Below, one piece after another: positions 5,556-6,286 of a DNA stretch of 6,286 nt (the stretch's first letter is position 1; each line of letters starts with the position of its first letter). The translations under genes and the position numbers were made by a program. Under the pieces are notes generated by a model that did not search any database, had not been told where the DNA came from, and saw nothing but the letters and a program-made list of their open reading frames with translations. The DNA is from a bacterium (GTDB lineage Bacteria > Krumholzibacteriota > Krumholzibacteria > LZORAL124-64-63): contig VGXH01000114.1 of NCBI GenBank assembly GCA_016873405.1, forward strand, positions 1-6,286. Reading direction: 5' to 3'.

Positions 5556-6286
5556 GCCCGCGCCCCGGCGTCCCCGCCGGCGCCGCCGGAGCGGCGCGCG
5601 ACGACGCCGATCGTCGGCGTGGTGTAGAGCGACAGGCGCCGGCGCCCGAACCAGCGACGCCAGGCCTCGCCCGCGCGGGCCAGCGCCGGCACGGGCTGCG
5701 GCCGCATCGGCAGACGAACGCCCGCGCGCGTCAACAGCACCTTGCGCAGCGCGCGGTACCACAGGCCCGGCACCATCCAGTCGCCGTAGCTGCGCGTCAC
5801 GGTCGTGCCCTGCTCCGTCGCCAGGCGCTCGAGCCGGCCGATCGTGAACTGCGTCTCCCAGCCGGCGAACCAGCGGTCCAGCGCGATCAGCGCCTGCTTG
5901 CCGAGGGTGTAGTAGTGGAACGTCTGCGGAACGTCGACGACCAGGTAGCCGCCCGGCTTGAGCACGCGCACGTTCTCGCGCAGCAGGCTGGCCGGGTCGC
6001 GGAAGTGCTCCAGCAGCCCCTGGTGGAAGACCACGTCGAAGCTGGCGTCGGGAAACGGCAGCCCCAGGCCGTCGCCGCACACCACCGTCACGTCGGCCGC
6101 CGCCAGCGCCGCCGCCTTGCGCGTCAGTCCCAGCGAACCGGCCACGTAGTCGACGGTCACGACCCGCGCGCCGGCCGCGGCCAGGGCCACGGCGTCGCGC
6201 CCGGTGCCGGCGCCCACTTCCAGGACGCGGCGCCCGCGCAGGCCGCCCGGCTCATCCGCGTAGACGGCCGTGATCTCGCGGACCAG
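5552..6286 (-). CDS. Class I SAM-dependent methyltransferase, C-terminal 244 residues, 5' end outside window
   Basis: The reading frame is open to the right edge, so the true start lies beyond 6286; an internal GTG at 6217 falls within motif I and is not the start. In visible numbering, motif I is VLEVGAGTGRD (21-31), the SAM-binding loop. D46 ends the next strand, GDGLGLPFPD (71-80) and FDVVFHQGLLEHF (83-95) match the motif II/post-II region of Methyltransf_11-type enzymes, and VLKPGGYLVVDVP (108-120) is motif III. Residues 121-244 form a longer C-terminal part rich in Trp, Tyr and Arg, which probably shapes the acceptor site. This fold methylates many small molecules. Its 4-base overlap with a glycosyltransferase suggests a sugar, glycan or lipid-carrier substrate, but that is inference. 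The protein is soluble by appearance, without clear membrane helices. Confidence 0.9.
   Translation of the reverse strand: MVREITAVYADEPGGLRGRRVLEVGAGTGRDAVALAAAGARVVTVDYVAGSLGLTRKAAALAAADVTVVCGDGLGLPFPDASFDVVFHQGLLEHFRDPASLLRENVRVLKPGGYLVVDVPQTFHYYTLGKQALIALDRWFAGWETQFTIGRLERLATEQGTTVTRSYGDWMVPGLWYRALRKVLLTRAGVRLPMRPQPVPALARAGEAWRRWFGRRRLSLYTTPTIGVVARRSGGAGGDAGARA

Noticed and set aside
4578..5627. A 349-codon plus-strand open frame antisense to the glycosyltransferase
   Set aside because: No domain or motif; the minus-strand frame carries full GT4 signatures, so this is a GC-driven shadow.

Overview
This window is very GC-rich bacterial DNA. It carries five protein genes, all on the minus strand, so reading order runs from high to low coordinates: SAM-dependent methyltransferase (cut off at its 5' end by the right edge), family-4-type glycosyltransferase, flippase-like UPF0104/LPG_synthase_TM membrane protein, large DUF2723 (TMEM260-like) membrane protein, and an NAD-dependent sugar epimerase (cut off at its 3' end by the left edge). 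I see no rRNA, tRNA, CRISPR array, insertion sequence or phage gene.

Layout. The first three genes (6286 to 3427) are tightly packed. Methyltransferase/glycosyltransferase and glycosyltransferase/flippase each share a 4-base GTGA overlap of stop and start. A 233-base gap (3194-3426) then separates the flippase from the DUF2723 gene. The gap holds a candidate extended -10 promoter, a tandem 10-bp repeat next to it, and a strongly structured GC-rich leader. The epimerase starts on a TTG inside the last codons of the DUF2723 gene, with a good Shine-Dalgarno. All four start codons visible here are non-ATG (GTG three times, TTG once).

How the genes may work together. The set has what a surface-glycan or protein-glycosylation pathway needs: an enzyme that makes a nucleotide sugar (epimerase), a cytoplasmic transferase that uses it (GT4), a methyltransferase that could modify the glycan or lipid, a multi-pass membrane protein of a family linked to lipid and polyprenol-linked substrate handling, and a multi-pass protein with a GT-C-like Asp-Glu motif whose human relative TMEM260 is a protein O-mannosyltransferase. 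The families are clear from sequence; the shared pathway is inferred from clustering.

Organism. The GC content, the frequent GTG/TTG starts and the DUF2723 family (common in Bacteroidota, Gemmatimonadota and related FCB lineages) suggest a high-GC member of or near the FCB group, for example Gemmatimonadota- or Krumholzibacteriota/Eisenbacteria-like. This is a weak inference. Several long open frames on the plus strand are GC-driven shadows and are not annotated. I did not find a clearly new biological system; the most useful leads are the DUF2723-centred glycan cluster and the regulatory gap in front of it.
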